From Ceratotherium simum simum (lineage: Eukaryota > Chordata > Mammalia > Perissodactyla > Rhinocerotidae), in contig NW_004454177.1 in NCBI RefSeq assembly GCF_000283155.1, positions 5,922,020 through 5,986,019 on the forward strand: a DNA stretch of 64,000 bases, written 5' to 3'. Below the pieces are notes generated by a model. It was not told the DNA's origin. It did no database searches and was given only the letters and a program-made list of their open reading frames with translations. Position numbers and translations under genes: made by a program. Positions within the stretch are counted from its first letter, which is position 1; the number at the start of each line of letters is the position of its first letter. Shown piece after piece: positions 37,866 through 50,690 of the stretch.

Positions 37866-40800
37866 AAAAGGCACATACACTATATCTTCCCTAGAATTTG
37901 TACTCAGTAGATATCTGTTCCCATCTCCTTGGCCAGAACTGGGTAGTAGGGACACCCCTAGCTGCAAAGGAGTCTGGAAAATCAGTAGTTTAAACTGAAC
38001 ACAGTGCAGCTCAGTTAGAAAAAAGTTCTGATAGAAAGGAAAAAGAAGAGACTGGACCAGGTCTAGGGAGCCAGCAGTGTCTGCCCTCCTACCCAGTCCT
38101 CACAGCTCACACAGAGTCAGAGAAGGCCTGCTCTTCAACCCCCCGTGTCAGCGTCGGGGTCACATGTTCTTCCTCTGCAGGCAGTCTGGCCTAGGAGCCG
38201 CGTGAGGCTCACTACCCATCCCTCCTCTGCCCGGGGCCTCCATAGCACCTGCTCCTTTAACCCTTCATCCTGGGAAGAGAGAACAAAGCAAATGCACTTC
38301 ACAGGCGTGGTCTAGGCCCAGGGTACCCAGTTCTAAAGACCCTCTGGTTAAGCTGAGGGGTTGCTGGCTGGAGAGAGAGCAAGGAAGAAAGTGTGCAAAA
38401 CGAGTCTGGAGAGGTTGTCTGGGGCAAGATCATGCAGGGTCTTGTAAGCTACAACTCACTTGAACTCAACCAGTTACAAGTGGCTCACCAGGCAAAACAC
38501 TGTGGTCTATAAATGGAGTAAGATGCCAAGCTGACTCCAAGGAGATCCCGTTCTATTAGGGCAGACACACATGCAATTAAACATAGTAAAATTCAGACCA
38601 CGCTATGTTCAGGTATAGATGTAGAGACACAGTGCTGTTCATGACAGCGTGAACAAGACAGCTTTAATTTCAATAAGGTAATACCTGAATTTAGCTTTGC
38701 AGGGTAGGTAGGATCCTTATAAGCAGAGAAGGAAAGCAGAGGATGTTTTAAGCAAAGAAAACTATACGAGCAAAGATTTGAGGGCAGGAAGGCAGGCAGT
38801 GTATTTGGATAATTGTGGGTGGCCCTCTTGGGCTGCAGGACAGCATTTACAAGGATTGGGGTGATGGGGCTGGTGAGATGGGGAAGGCAGGGCAGAGAGT
38901 GGGTCAGGAGAGGAAGCAGAAAAGGTAGGTCGGTGTCAGGTTGTAAAGACTGAATGTCATATTAAGAAGTCGGACTGTAACTTGTGGAAAATAGGGAGCT
39001 GTTGAAGGTTTGAATCCCATCTGTGTTGTGGAAAATAACTCTACCCAACAAGAGTTGATAGCATGGGGGTGGGGAGACTGAGGCAGAGTCCCCAGCGGGA
39101 GGCTGGTACCATAGAGGCCTGACCTAGAACAGAAGCAGTGCGAGGAGAGGAGTTAAAATGGCACACGCTTTTCTGGGTGAGTAACTGGGTTGGAGAAGTG
39201 CCATTTACAAATTCAAGGAAGACATGGGAGGGAAGCAGCTTTGGAGGGTCAGACGGTGGATTCAGCCTGAGCAGTGCTGAGTCCCTGGGGATTACGTCTG
39301 TCCAGGTCTCTGGGGTGAGGACCAGGCTGGAGATTGTGGGGTCATGAGACCTAAGTGGGTGGTAAAACCACAATTATGGATTGGATTGTCCAGAAACTAT
39401 GTAAAGCAACAAAGGGCCAGCATAAGCTGCTTGAGGGAAAAGCTGGAGGAGGTTGAGAAAGAAAGGTCAGGGATGGAGGAAGGGATCAGGATCCAGGAGT
39501 TCTTGGAAGTGAGCAGAGCTCTTTCAGCCATGGAGTTAGGAAACAGTTCTGTCCTAGGGTTTGGGGGCTTAGCATTTGGCTGGGGGTGGGGTGGGGAGAA
39601 CGCACATACAAACCTGTACAAAACAAAGTGAGTGTGAACAGATCCAGAGTAGCAGTTGGTCAGCAGGATCTGCTGTGGTTCTGCAGTCTGCACCCCAGGA
39701 TGAAACGGCACCCCAAACGCTTCCTGTGTCCACCTTGGAGGGTTACCTGCTAGAAGGGGCAGGGGTTTGCCCCGAGACTCCTGTTCTGGCCCCTTCAACT
39801 TTCCCTGTGGGCCCTCCGCTCCCTGTCTGTGGCTGTGTGACCCAGGCGCTGACATGTGGAAGGGCTATTCTCACCAGGGTACAAGGGCACCGGGGGAAGT
39901 GCTGTCCCGATGGGGATTTAGCTGCGTGTTGTAAGTTACTCAGCTCAGCGCAAGCTTTAAAGCACGGAGCAGTCTCTTACACTCCCAGCGGTTATGCTGT
40001 TCTCCCCAGCCCTTGGTCTTCCCACGGCTCCAATTCTGGGGCAGTGAGGAGTGTTTTAGAAACAGTTCCTGTCTTTTCCTGCCCTACTTCCACCATGGCT
40101 GTGCACCCCGACCCAGCTCTCTCTGCTCCTCGGGCCTCTAGGGAAGCAGGGTTCTCTTCAGTTGGGATCCAGGCTCATTTCTCAGCTTCATGTTAGCGCT
40201 GCTTTCCCCACAGCCCTTGAACCCTGACTTCACAGTCCCCCAGGAATATCCTGAGCCAGCCACTCCCCAATTCTTGCCTGCAACAGTTTTCTTGATGTCC
40301 TTCAAGTTTTCTTGATGGGCCCGTTGTCCTGAGGATAAAAGCTGGATTTACCCAGGAACTACCAAGCCTGCCTGGGGTGGCATTTACTTCCTTCTCCAGC
40401 CTGTCTCCTCTGCTCAAGAGCCACAATGGCTCCTATCATGCCATGATCCTTCTGCCTCAGGGCCTTTGCACATGCTCCTTCTGTTCCTATGTCAAAATCA
40501 TTTCCCAACCCTGCCTGTCACTCCAATTCCTGCCTCCTTCACCTCATCTCCTTAACACCTCCTGACTCTTCAGCTCACTTCTCAAATGCTACATCCTCAG
40601 GGCTCTGAACCATGTTTTAATTACACACTTATTTATGGGAAGGACTATTTGAAAAACATCTATCTTGCCCATTAGCTATAAGGGACCATGTCTTTCCTTT
40701 CACCATCGCATCTTGGAGGTTGGCCTAGGGCTCCGTGCAGAGTAGCTCCTCACACTAATAAATGTGTTGAAAGAATAGAGCAGCTGGTGACCTTTTTTCA

Positions 40801-42539
40801 CACATTTCATAGTGGCTAGATGTGTTTCTTCTCACCCTAGAAGGGAGACATGACTTCCCCTAGATCAAGCACGTGTGTGACTTCATAGCTGCATCATCCC
40901 CAACTCCTTCAGCAGTGCCCTGGATGGACTGTGGAGAAACACCATTTGAGAGGGAAGCCACGGCCCTTCCTCATGTGGATGTAGCTCCTGGGATCCCTCT
41001 GTAGCCTTTAGCTGGTCAGCAGCATCAGGAAGTAATTTGGCCAAACACCTCGGAATTCTCTGGCAGGAAAGGGGCTGGAACGAACAGGTGGCTGGGCTTT
41101 GGAGTTCTGACCCCTGGCCTTTCCTTTCCTAAACAGGCGCGCAGAGCCTGGGTCTGACGGTCCTAAGGGTAAGGACTCCAGACAGCAACAAGGAGAGGTG
41201 GCCGCAAAGCAGCGTTGCAGGGCATCCGGGAGGGATCCATCTACTTGCCCAAGGACACGGGCCTAGCAGGGGGTGTGGTTCCCTCTCTCTCACCCAGAGC
41301 AAAAGAAGAGGAGAAGGACAATTGTAACCTAGTCCTCATTTGTAGAGGAAAAGACGGGGACAGAAAGGTCACTCAGTCTGTGTAAAGTCATATGGTCTGC
41401 AAGCTTTGAGCCAGACTGGTGAAAGAGCGTTACCTTTCACAGGCACCCAAGCAACTTTGGGAAAGGGCCAGTCCATTCTGTCCAGGTCCCACTCAAGGGT
41501 CAGAGCTGTCCTCCCCATGGTCTCCCCAACAGGGGCTCCCCCACTCTTTCCAGGTAGCCATTTATAGCTCCCAAATCTGTGCAAAGCCTTCTTGAATCCA
41601 TGTATATTTCCTGCCTCGGGGTTTTGAGAGCCGACCAGTTATTAAAATAATTACGTCATCTAGGGTTAGAGCTGGAGGGGGCCTCAGAATCATCTAGTCT
41701 GCCTCCTCACTTCACAAATGAGAAAACTGAGGCCCAGACGTGGGGGTGTTGGAGGTAGGGCTGAGTCTCTTCCTAGCAGCACCCATCACCCCAGGGTTTG
41801 GTGTCTGGAAGGAAGTCCCTGCGGCCCTGCCCAGGCGTGGACAATCACAGCCTCTCTCAGGAACAACCCCCATCCTGCTCAGGCTGGGCAGCTGCATGGC
41901 AGGCAGCATGGCTTCCTGGCTACCTATCAAGTGGCCAGCCCTTGCTGTGTTTCTGTGGTTTCTGCCAGTGCCTGGCCTTGGTCCCTTCCTATAAGCCCTG
42001 CTCCCATCATAGTGACAGCCAGTTTGCTGAGCACTCCTTCTGAGAGGTCAGTGTTCTCACAGCCATTTCCAAACCGAGGAAACAAGCTCAAGAGCTTCCT
42101 TCAGTGATGTGCTCAAGCTCACATCACACATAGAGTTGCAGAGCAAGGATTTAAATCTTCAAATTCAGTTTGTCGTCTTGAACGGGGATCCTGAGGAGTG
42201 GGCTGGGGAGGGGACGGTACTGTGACCTGGCAGGGCCAAGATGAGGGGCCTTGAAAAGGGAGTTCTGGGCAGCCAATCTGCGGTTCGGGGGAGCGCCCCG
42301 CCCCTAGCACCCCACCTGGCTCTGGCTGAAAATGACAACTACAACCAGAGCCGCTGGTGCGCCTACGGCACAGCCATTCATGCTTTCGGTGCACATTCCC
42401 CTTAACTGCCTCAAGGCTCCCAATTAACGTGGGTTGCTGTGTCTGGTGCTGGGTTATTTTCCCGTTCCCTTCAGTTTGCTATTTCAGAGAGACACTAGCT
42501 CTGTCACTGTGTTTGTGTCGCTCCCTTCTCACCCTCACC
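37866..42539. other. Intergenic DNA before the CpG island
   Basis: No gene seen. An L2 fragment in antisense orientation lies at about 40380-40770 (TGCCTCAGGGCCTTTGCACA, then a CTAATAAATGTGTTGAAAG end) and MIR-like pieces lie near 41640-41760. A + strand frame at 39576-40196 is open for 206 codons without family resemblance and is not called. Confidence 0.65.
40380..40770 (-). repeat. L2 LINE fragment
   Basis: Phrases such as CTTCTGCCTCAGGGCCTTTG, TCAGCTCACTTCTCAAATGC and AATAAATGTGTTGAA are those of mammalian L2. Strand follows the usual convention with some doubt, because the fragment is diverged. Confidence 0.6.
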
Positions 42540-43220
42540 AGAGGAAAACCAAAAAGCAACAGCTGGTGGCGAATCGGCGCTGGCGCTGGCCCGCCCCCTC
42601 GGCGGCAGGCTCCTGTTGCTTCTCCGAGCTGGCCCGCCCTTTGCAAGAAGCCCTCCCGCACCGCGGAGGACGGCGGCGCGCTCGGGGCGGGAGCGCAGCG
42701 CAGGGCGAGGAGGAGAGGGGTCTGCGCGCCCCCGCTACCCAGAAGCCATCGGACGGTGACACCGCTCGGCGGTCCCCGGAGCCCAGCCCCGGCCGATCCC
42801 CGCCCACCGCTCCCCACCCTCTGCAGGACGCGCCCCTCCAGCCCGCCCCAGCCCTTCGCAGGAGGGGAGGCGGGAAAAGAGCGAAAGCCTCTCCCACCGC
42901 CCTGCCCCCAGCCCCGCCACTCCCAGGCTGCTTCGGACTCGGCTCGTCCTCCTGGGATTGTCTCGGGGGGAACCGCGCGCTGCAGGTAAGCGGCTGCAGA
43001 GGGGCAAAGTTGGGTTCTTCTTCCGAGGAGGGAGAGAGGCTGGGTGGGGACGGCTCGCGGGGCGCCGGGGAGCTGCCGGGTTTTGTTTGTTTCGGTGGGT
43101 GTGAGCGGTTCTCCCCGGGCAGCTGCCGCCTGGGCAGCGGAAACCCGGCTGGAGATGTAAACGAGGAGATGTCGTCGGAAGAGAAGAGGGGCCTCCGAGG
43201 GGAGGCAGGCCACGGCGGTG
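42540..43220. promoter_or_regulatory. FXYD6: CpG island, probable FXYD6 promoter
   Basis: About 680 bp very rich in G, C and CpG, in contrast to CpG-poor flanks. It has GC-box-like motifs (CCGCCCCC near 42590, GGGGCGGG near 42683) and no TATA box, as usual for a broad housekeeping or neural promoter. It lies about 21 kb past the TMPRSS13 poly(A) site, close to the human TMPRSS13-FXYD6 distance as I recall it. The gene assignment is by synteny only. Confidence 0.65.
42770..42985 (+). other. FXYD6: Probable non-coding first exon of FXYD6
   Basis: A perfect donor (CTGCAG/GTAAGCG) ends this GC-rich stretch at 42985. FXYD6 encodes a small single-span regulator of Na,K-ATPase (phosphohippolin), and its coding exons lie far downstream of a 5' UTR exon in human. 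The transcription start is unknown, so the left end is a guess. I searched the rest of the window for an FXYD signature or the signal-peptide exon and found none. Confidence 0.45.
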
Positions 43221-44239
43221 GGGTGGTGGCTGGAAATGCGCTTGTTGCTGCCTGGAGCCTGGGGCTGTGGTTTTTGGGAGAAGGGGAAAGGGCTGCTCCC
43301 ACCCTGTATCCAGGGGGAGCTTTCCCTTTGTTACTGGGAACCTGTGGACACTTGAGTGGAGCGTGGGGATGTGAGTGTGGACATATGAGCAATACAGAAT
43401 GGAACTTGCTGGTTTGGTGCTTGGGGGGCAGAAGGGGCTGTGGCTGGGCAGTGGGCAAGGGCTGGGGGGAAGGTAAAGAAGGATTGAGGTTCCAGGGCTT
43501 GGCGTTCATGAGAATGTCTGCATCAGTTTTTTCCCCTTCTTGTCTATCCAGTCCTGTTTTCTTCCAGGGGGCCCTGACCCTCCCATTCCCTCCTTTCCTC
43601 CTGCCCAGCCCCCTTTCCCCTGGCAGAGCCTCCCCCATTGTGTCTCCTTGTCTTCCGTGGAGAGTTGGAAGAGCGGCCTGGGGCTCCTGGCGCTTGCTTC
43701 TGGCTCTTACAAGTGGTGGCTGGTAGAAAAAGCACCCAAGGGTGGGAGCAGGGAGCAGCCGTGCTGGAGAAATGGGCCTGCCCAGGCCCCTGCTGCCGTC
43801 CTCCAGGGGCAGGAGCTGTGGCTGCTGAGGCTTCTCCCCACCAATGAATGTGGCCTCTGTTTCCACTTCCTTTGTCTCCTTGGCGTCGTGCTCTTTGGCT
43901 GGGCCCGGATTTCCAGGTTTGGAGATGGATCCGTGGGCAGCCCGTGTCCTCTCTGAAGGGACCTTACTCTGGGTCCCTCATATTGTGTGTGTGTGTGGAT
44001 GTGTATATCTGTTTCCGCAACTTAGCCTTTTGCATGTGACCTGCCTGGTAGTTGCCATGGAAACTCCTCTTCAATTCTCAGCCTCCCTCCTTTTCCTGCC
44101 CATTCCTCACCTCCATATCTCCTCCCCTCCCCCCAACATGGTTGCCTAGATACTAGTTATCTCTGGCTTCCCTGGGTAGGAGATCCTGCATAGCTAGCTT
44201 CCACCCCAACTGATGTGGCTTCTTACCCACTCAAGTCCC

Positions 44240-44525
44240 CCTGCACACACACTATACACCCAAACACATATACATACATGCCACACTACACACTCACACA
44301 TACCATACATCCTACTCAACACACACAGTCCGTAAAGGCATCACACACACGTATATATTGTACTACATATACACCACATACACACCGAATACACTGTACA
44401 TGTGCTGCACTGCAACACACCACCCACAATGCTGCACATACATCCTACCATTGCACTGTGTATGCTCTCACATACACCAACAATAACACATACCATTGCT
44501 TCCCCCACTACACACACACACAGTA
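44240..44525. repeat. ACA/CATA-rich simple-repeat field
   Basis: Nearly 300 bp of CACACA, ATACAC, CACATAC and ACACC units, with low G on the + strand. A frame of 106 codons across it (His/Thr/Tyr-rich) is a repeat artefact. Imperfect units suggest an old, decaying microsatellite or minisatellite. Confidence 0.88.
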
Positions 44526-46949
44526 CTTCTTCTAAATAGGTCTCAAGCTGGAAGAGAGAGCAGTTTCCTGTCCCATCTAGCTCTATGCTGAGGGGTGTGC
44601 AGGGGAAGGCTCAGGAAGACCAGAAGGAAACATCTCCCAAGAACCCTGCTGAGGAAGATAGAAAGAAATGCACTTCCAGATTCCCTCAGAGGAGCCCCTC
44701 TCCTAGGTGCCGGACTCCAGAGGCTGGGCACGCACCAGAATTTAAATCTCTCCACGTCTGCTTTCTCCCTGCCCTGACCCTGAGGAAGCCTGAGGCTCCT
44801 GGCCCATTCTCGGAGCCTCCACTCACCCCTGAGTCTTCCTGCTAACAGAGGATCAAGCAGCTCCTGGACCAGCAGGCTCTGAGCTTCCACAAAGGAGGGA
44901 GGAAAGGTTGTGACTGTGCAAGGAGACCAAAAGGGGGCCAGGAGGGCAGGGAAAGGACACAAAGGGGGATGAGGGCCGGGAAGGGAGGGAAGCCAGAAAG
45001 AGCGGGAAGGAGAGGCCAGGTGAGTTAAGAAAGTGCAAGTAGTGGGGTCTGCTCCCATCCAGGTCCAGGCCACCCTCTCTCCTCCAGGCAACTTTTCCTC
45101 CACCTACGTGGCTCCTCCACCACATCTGTGCATCTAGGAGAGGGAGTGGGTTTGTGAAGGGATCCTGGATTGCCAGAGCTTTTCCAAGACCTGCGGCTTC
45201 CACGGTGGTCAAGTGGTAGACACCTGAGGGAAGAGTGTCTGTCCTGGCCTCCATGTGATCTCTGGACTGGCTGAGGGCCCATGTCACTCAATTATGCAAG
45301 GAAGTGTCTTAACTACCTACTATGCATTAATTGCCGGGGACCTGAGGGTGAGGAGGAAGACGCAGTCCCAGACCTTAGAATCCTAGATTTCTCAGAGCCA
45401 GAAGGGACCTTGAGGGAACATCCAATCAGGATGTAGCATAGATGGGGAAACTGAGGCTCAGAGGTCACACACCCAGCAGTGGCTGAGGCCTTCTGACTCT
45501 TCAGCCAGGATTTGTGGCTCCACACTCCCTGTCCCCTATCTCTTGCCTTCTTTTCTGTATTACCAGCAATCCTCTGGGAACTGGGATATCCCTTCCAATG
45601 TGTGGGTCCTCTGGTGGGTGGGGAGCCTGCTCCATTATGTTTTCTTGGAGGGTGTGGCAAGGAGGATGTGGGGAGCAGGAGCAGTTCCCTAGACCCTGGA
45701 AACTGCCCACAGCCTTAGGCGAGCCAGCCCACCTAGATCCCCCATAAATCAGAGCACACGCTCCCCTGCCCCCCAGCCCTGTTGGACTTAGCTGGCTGCC
45801 ATCTGGATGGCAGACTGTGCCAGGCAGCCCCCAGGACTCACTGTCTAACAAATCACCCACCAGCTTCCACCCGAGTGCCCTGGAGGAAGCAAACCAGTCC
45901 TGACAGGCACAGCCCCTGGAGGCAGAGAGCCTGTAGCATAAAGGCTGTGAACCTGGAGGGCAGACCCAGGTTCTAGTCCTGGCTCTGTCCCAAGGGCAAG
46001 TGCATTCATTCCACAGATGTCCTTTTGGATGCCAACCGGGCTTCTGGTGAAAGCCAGAAATAGCTTAGACTGAGCTCAAGCAACTGAAAGCTTCCAAGAT
46101 TTTAGCGTCTGCCTATTCCCACATCTGTCAGTATTGCTTTGTTTTTAGGGGGGGTAGATTCCATGATTTCTGAGGCATTTCTTCCTCTGAAGTTTTGTGG
46201 ATTATACAGTGCCAAATTGTACTCATTATTTCATAATACAGAGTTGCAGCTGAGCTGAGCAGGAGAGGGACTGGGTTCTCGTGACTCTGGAGAAAGCCTC
46301 CCCTTTCAGTCAGTGCGACAGGAGGGGCCCAAGAATCTGAGACCAGGTTTTCTTCCCTCGGGCTGCAGGAGCCGGCCCCTCCTGGATGCCGTGGTCTACC
46401 TGGTCTGTTCTGCCAGGATGAAAACTGGGGCTGGGTAGAGTCTTGTTAAGAGGTGTCTTCTGGAGAGGACGAGACTCAGAGCCATCATTTGGTGGTCTAT
46501 GAAATTCTCCAGAGGGAGGGCCTTTGGCCAGCTGCAGAGAGTGAGAGAAGGTGCTGGTCGGGGCTCTCTGTCCCTGATGAGAAATAGAATATCTCTGGCT
46601 GAGACAAAAGCTTGGAACCAATCTGTCAGCATCCTCTCTGCTCTGGAATAGGAGGGAGGAGGGGACACTCTGACCTGGGAAAGTATGAAGCAGGCTTGGA
46701 GCCCAAACAGGAACACGTTTGTTACAAAGATGTGCGAGGGGGCACGAAGCCCAGGAGGAGGGCTGGAGCCCTGGGATGCATGCTGGGGCCGTGGGAATGG
46801 GGCTGCTCCAGCTCAGAATATCTGATTTGGGGGGTGGCGGGGGCCAGGGATGAGGGAGGATCTAGTTGGAAGGACAGTGACCCCCACACAGCTGGAGGGC
46901 AAAGCTAGACCTTGGAAGAGACCAGGCCAAGGTCTCAAATTCATTCATA

Positions 46950-47153
46950 TTTTTTGTTTTATTTATTTATTTATTTATTTTTTGTTGAGGAAGATTGGCC
47001 CTGAGCTAACATCTGTGCCCATCTTCCTCTACTTTATATGTTGGATACCTGCCACAGCATGGCTTGATAAGCAGTGCATAGGTCCGAGCCTGGGATCTGA
47101 ACCCGCAAATCCCGGCCTGCCGAAGTGGAGCGCACGAACTTAACCACTACGCC
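46950..47153 (-). mobile_element. tRNA-derived SINE (ERE type), reversed, head-truncated
   Basis: It starts at the + strand with a TTTATTTATTTATTT tail, then GGAAGATTGGCCCTGAGC, GGGATCTGAACCCGC and AACTTAACCACTACGCC. The last bases of the usual head (the GGGGCCGGCC part) are missing. No clear flanking duplication, so older than the others. Confidence 0.85.
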
Positions 47154-47499
47154 TTTTAACAAATGTTAACTGAGTCCCTCCGATATGCCAGGCTCTGGGC
47201 TTCTCAGGGCCCACAGAGCTGTGAAATGATGGTTTCTCATTCACCAGAGCCCGCCTGCTCAGCTAGACCAATTGATTTCTCCTGTCCCTTCCTCTCTCCT
47301 GCTGCTTACCTCCCCCCCACCTCCCACCAGGAAGGCTCTGCAACGTTCCTCTTCAGCAGAAAGGACCCCTACACTCACTCACATGGGCACTCACACACTT
47401 TCCCCTTCTCACACATACATAATCTTCCACACCTAACACAGAGGCACGTGCTCACAGTTTCCCACACACCCTCTCACCTCGCCAGCTGCAGTCTCTCAC

Positions 47500-48560
47500 C
47501 CAGGCCATTGTGATGGCCTCTTCCCTTCCACTCTCTCAGCCCCGATCTGTTTTACCACTGCTCCTGCAGATCAGGTCCAGTTATGTCAGACCTCCCTGGG
47601 CTGTCCATTGCCTGTTTACAAGGACGGGTGCCTGGCGCTGGCACTCAAGGCTCTCGTAACCTGGCTGCAGCTGCTCTCCAGCACCTTCTCCTGATGGTCA
47701 TCCCAAGCCTTGTATTTCCTCCTCTCTGCCTCTGCTCAGGCCCTACCTGGAACGAGCTGAGGAGGAGGTGGCGGCATTTGGAGATGTGCAAACTCAGGTT
47801 ATAATCTAGGTTCTGACGCTTCCTAGTTTTCTTGACTTCTCTGAGCCTCAGTTTCCTTATCTGTCAAATAGACGTGAGGATTGAGCGGGGGAAGCTAGCT
47901 ATGTAAAGTGCTTCTTGTGGTGCCTAGCGCATAGTAAACACTCAGTAGATATTAGCTGCTGTAATAATAATAATAATAATGATAGTAATGACATTATTAT
48001 TAGAATGACCTTGTTATTGTTGTTATGTCATCCTTCGAGGCTCCTCTCAAGTGCTCATTCTTTCAAATAGCTTTTCCTAATTCTGTAAAGAGACATGCTT
48101 TCCTCCTCGCCATAGCCCGGAATGTTCTATTCATTCTTCTCTTCGAGTACACGGCCCACTGTGCTTGCATTTTAGCTACTTATATACACGCCGTCTCCCC
48201 TCCACCCCCATTTACCTCTTCAAAGGCAAGGTCTGGGGGCCGGCCGAGTGGTGTAGTGGTTAAGTTCATGCACTCTACTTCGGTGGCCCGGGGTTCGTGG
48301 GTTTGGATCCTGAGCGTGGACGTACACACCGCTCATCAAGCCATGCTGTGGTGGCGTCCCACATACAAAAATAGAGGAAGACTGGCACAGGTGTTAGCTG
48401 AGGAACAATCTTCCTCAAGCAAAAAGAAGAAGACTGGCAACAGATGTTAGCTCAGGGCCAATCTTCCTCATCAAAAAAAAAGGCAAGGTCTGTTTGTCCC
48501 CTGCCTGGCTCAGTGTCGGACACATGGAGAAAGCTCAGGGAACATGTGTGAACTGAATGT
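47500..48560 (-). repeat. L2 LINE fragments and a MIR, L2 split by a SINE
   Basis: L2-like text at about 47500-47770 and 48020-48235, continuing at 48493-48560 after the SINE. Between them is a sense MIR (47800-47960) ending in an AAT repeat (about 47964-47990). The L2 calls rest on phrases such as CTTTTCCTAATTCTGTAAAG and TGCCTGGCTCAGTGTCGGAC. Confidence 0.6.
48236..48478 (+). mobile_element. tRNA-derived SINE (ERE type) with 14-bp duplication
   Basis: Head GGGGCCGGCCGAGTGGTGTA, A-box-like block, GGTTCGTGGGTTTGGATCC, body CATGCTGTGGTGGCGTCCC and tail GATGTTAGCTCAGGGCCAATC plus poly(A). AAAGGCAAGGTCTG occurs at 48222-48235 and 48479-48492. It landed inside an L2 fragment. Confidence 0.94.
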
Positions 48561-50559
48561 ATGTGGGAAAAAGTCTACACCCACTAGGAAGTGTTGAAAC
48601 CTACTTGTCCCTCAAAACTGTCTCTCTGCCTCTCGCTCATACCCAGGTGCACAGCACACATTCCTAAGACATACATCCCTTTTTGCCCATGCATCCTCTC
48701 GGTCTGTCTAGTTCCTTTGATACAGTCTAAAAACTAAGAATTTTACCCCATCAGAGGTCTGGGAGATGCTTGAGGGCTGCGATCAATGGAGGGAAGATGA
48801 TTCATCGTAGCGTTTTGTTGATTGGGATTTGACAGAGACCTAGAGAGCAGAAATGAGGAAATGGGGGGAGGGGGGCACTGGGAAGTTTTAAAATTATTTA
48901 TAAATTCCATACAGATCCTCAGGTTGTTCTGAGCTTGGATTGGCCTGTGACTTAAAGCGATAATGTTGCTGAAGCGCCCATTGATTCGGTCGTCAACATT
49001 TATTGAGCAGCTATCACGCTAAGTGCTGGAAATGCAGAGATGCTTAGAATGTGCCTCTGCCGCCAAGGAGTTCATAGTCTGATGGGGAGACACACACTAA
49101 CGATGGCAATACGTGGAAAGAGGTATGGGCCTTGGCTCTGTGGGAATAGGGGGAAGGAGGGCGTGTGGCAGGAGGGGGGGGACAGTGTTTTCTGAAGCAG
49201 AGACAAACAACGTCGGGTAAACCCTCCGTACACGCACATGCATCCACCCTCCCGAACCAGAGGTGGGGCAAGTTTCCAGGTTTGCAGGCCCATGGGTCAG
49301 GGTGCATCTCCTTGCCGCTCCCCCCACAAGCAAGACAGTTTGAATATATGCAAAGTGCCCTGCATGCAGGTTCAGACATGCAGGCCAGAGCTGTATGTTC
49401 AAGGAGGTGGGCTGTTGGGCAGACAGAGTGGAAGGGGGCCGGCCAAGTTGCCTGGTACTGTGGTCTGGCTGTGGGTAGGGTGGCGTGGGCCTGGGCCCTG
49501 GGCCTGTGGCCCTGGCCACTGCTCCAGGTTTCTGTTTCTGCCGCCGGGACTGCTTGTCTGGCCTCTCTTGAATGGGCCTTTGTCAGCAGGCATGTGGAGG
49601 AGGTGAGCCCATCGCTGGCCTGACTCGCTCCCGCCCTGCCCAGCCTGATGGGGCCCCGCCTGGGGCTTTAGTGCTGCCTGCCAACCAGACTCCCTGGAAC
49701 TGGACTGAGATCCCCTTGGAGGAAGGGGCCTGAGTCCTGCTTCCTGACTCACTTTGGGCAACTCATGTCATTGGCCTGTGTTGGGGTTGAGCAAACAATA
49801 GGACTCTGTGCGCCTGCCTCTGAGGGCTGTTATGAGAAGCCCACAGGATAATGGCTGGGATGGCGCTGTGAAGACTGTCACAGTTGGCAGTGACAGCGGG
49901 ATGGCAGTGAGGCATTATGGCTCCACTGGTGGGCCAGCTTGGGGTCTACAGGGGAGACTTCTAGACGCCAGGCCTGTGGTTGTGATGTATGAATTCTGTG
50001 TCTCCCTTTCTAAGGAAGGGGCCTTAATTTCTTTTAATGGTCAGTTCTTTTCTTCCTCTGACCATGTTTTTCTTCCCCAGAAGTAAATCCATATTAAAGG
50101 TAAAGATGCCTCGGGTTAAAATAAGAAGTCGTCAGCTATATAATAAAGGAGTTTTGTCCCTTGCACTCCCCCTGTGCTGCCAGGCTGGATTGGGTCTGGG
50201 CTCTAGAGAAACAGCTGTGGGCGCAGCCTCTAGCCCCTCAGCTGTGGGGGTGCCCCTCCTCCATGAATGAAGGATGGTGGGGCAAACCCAGCAATGGGGC
50301 TACTCAGGGAGGCCCTGCCAGACATGATGAGAGAGGAACCCAGTGGGAAAGAGGCCACCCTGGGAGATGTCAGCAGCAATGATCTGGGCCAGAGGCACCC
50401 TGCCCTGCTCCTATGCTGTCTAGCAGCCTTCGGGGCAGTGCGGGGAATTCAGCAAAGTGCAGCCACTGTGAGCCCCCAGGCCTACTAGAATGTCACCACT
50501 CTCTGCTCTCTCTTCAGTCCCAGGCTCTGAGTCCCCGTTGGCTCATCAGACTCTCTCTG

Positions 50560-50690
50560 GAACTTTGCAAGGGGGCCAATCTTTTCAAGTTAGGCTATTA
50601 AACAGAATAACTGACATTTAATTGTTTATTTGATGGGCGTTTAAAATGCAAATCAAGGGAACAGGTTGCATTTTCTCTGGAGGCCAAAGA
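50560..50690. promoter_or_regulatory. Repeat-free AT-rich block with an octamer, possible enhancer
   Basis: Contains ATGCAAAT (near 50647), TTTAATTG and GATTT-like cores and no repeat signature, in the probable first intron of FXYD6. Pattern-based guess only. Confidence 0.2.

Noticed and set aside
37613..37894. A Glu-rich small protein
   Set aside because: It is the translation of the GAA/GGA tract.
39576..40196. A 206-codon + strand frame
   Set aside because: No conserved motif, no splice support and ordinary composition. Length alone is possible by chance in a 64 kb window. Not called.
42434..43726. A 430-codon open frame on the + strand and a 443-codon one on the minus strand across the CpG island
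   Set aside because: GC-rich DNA has few stop codons, and both frames read as low-complexity Pro/Arg/Gly/Ser with no domain. They overlap each other almost completely. They are not separate genes.
44215..44535. A His/Thr/Tyr-rich small protein
   Set aside because: It is the translation of an ACA/CATA repeat.
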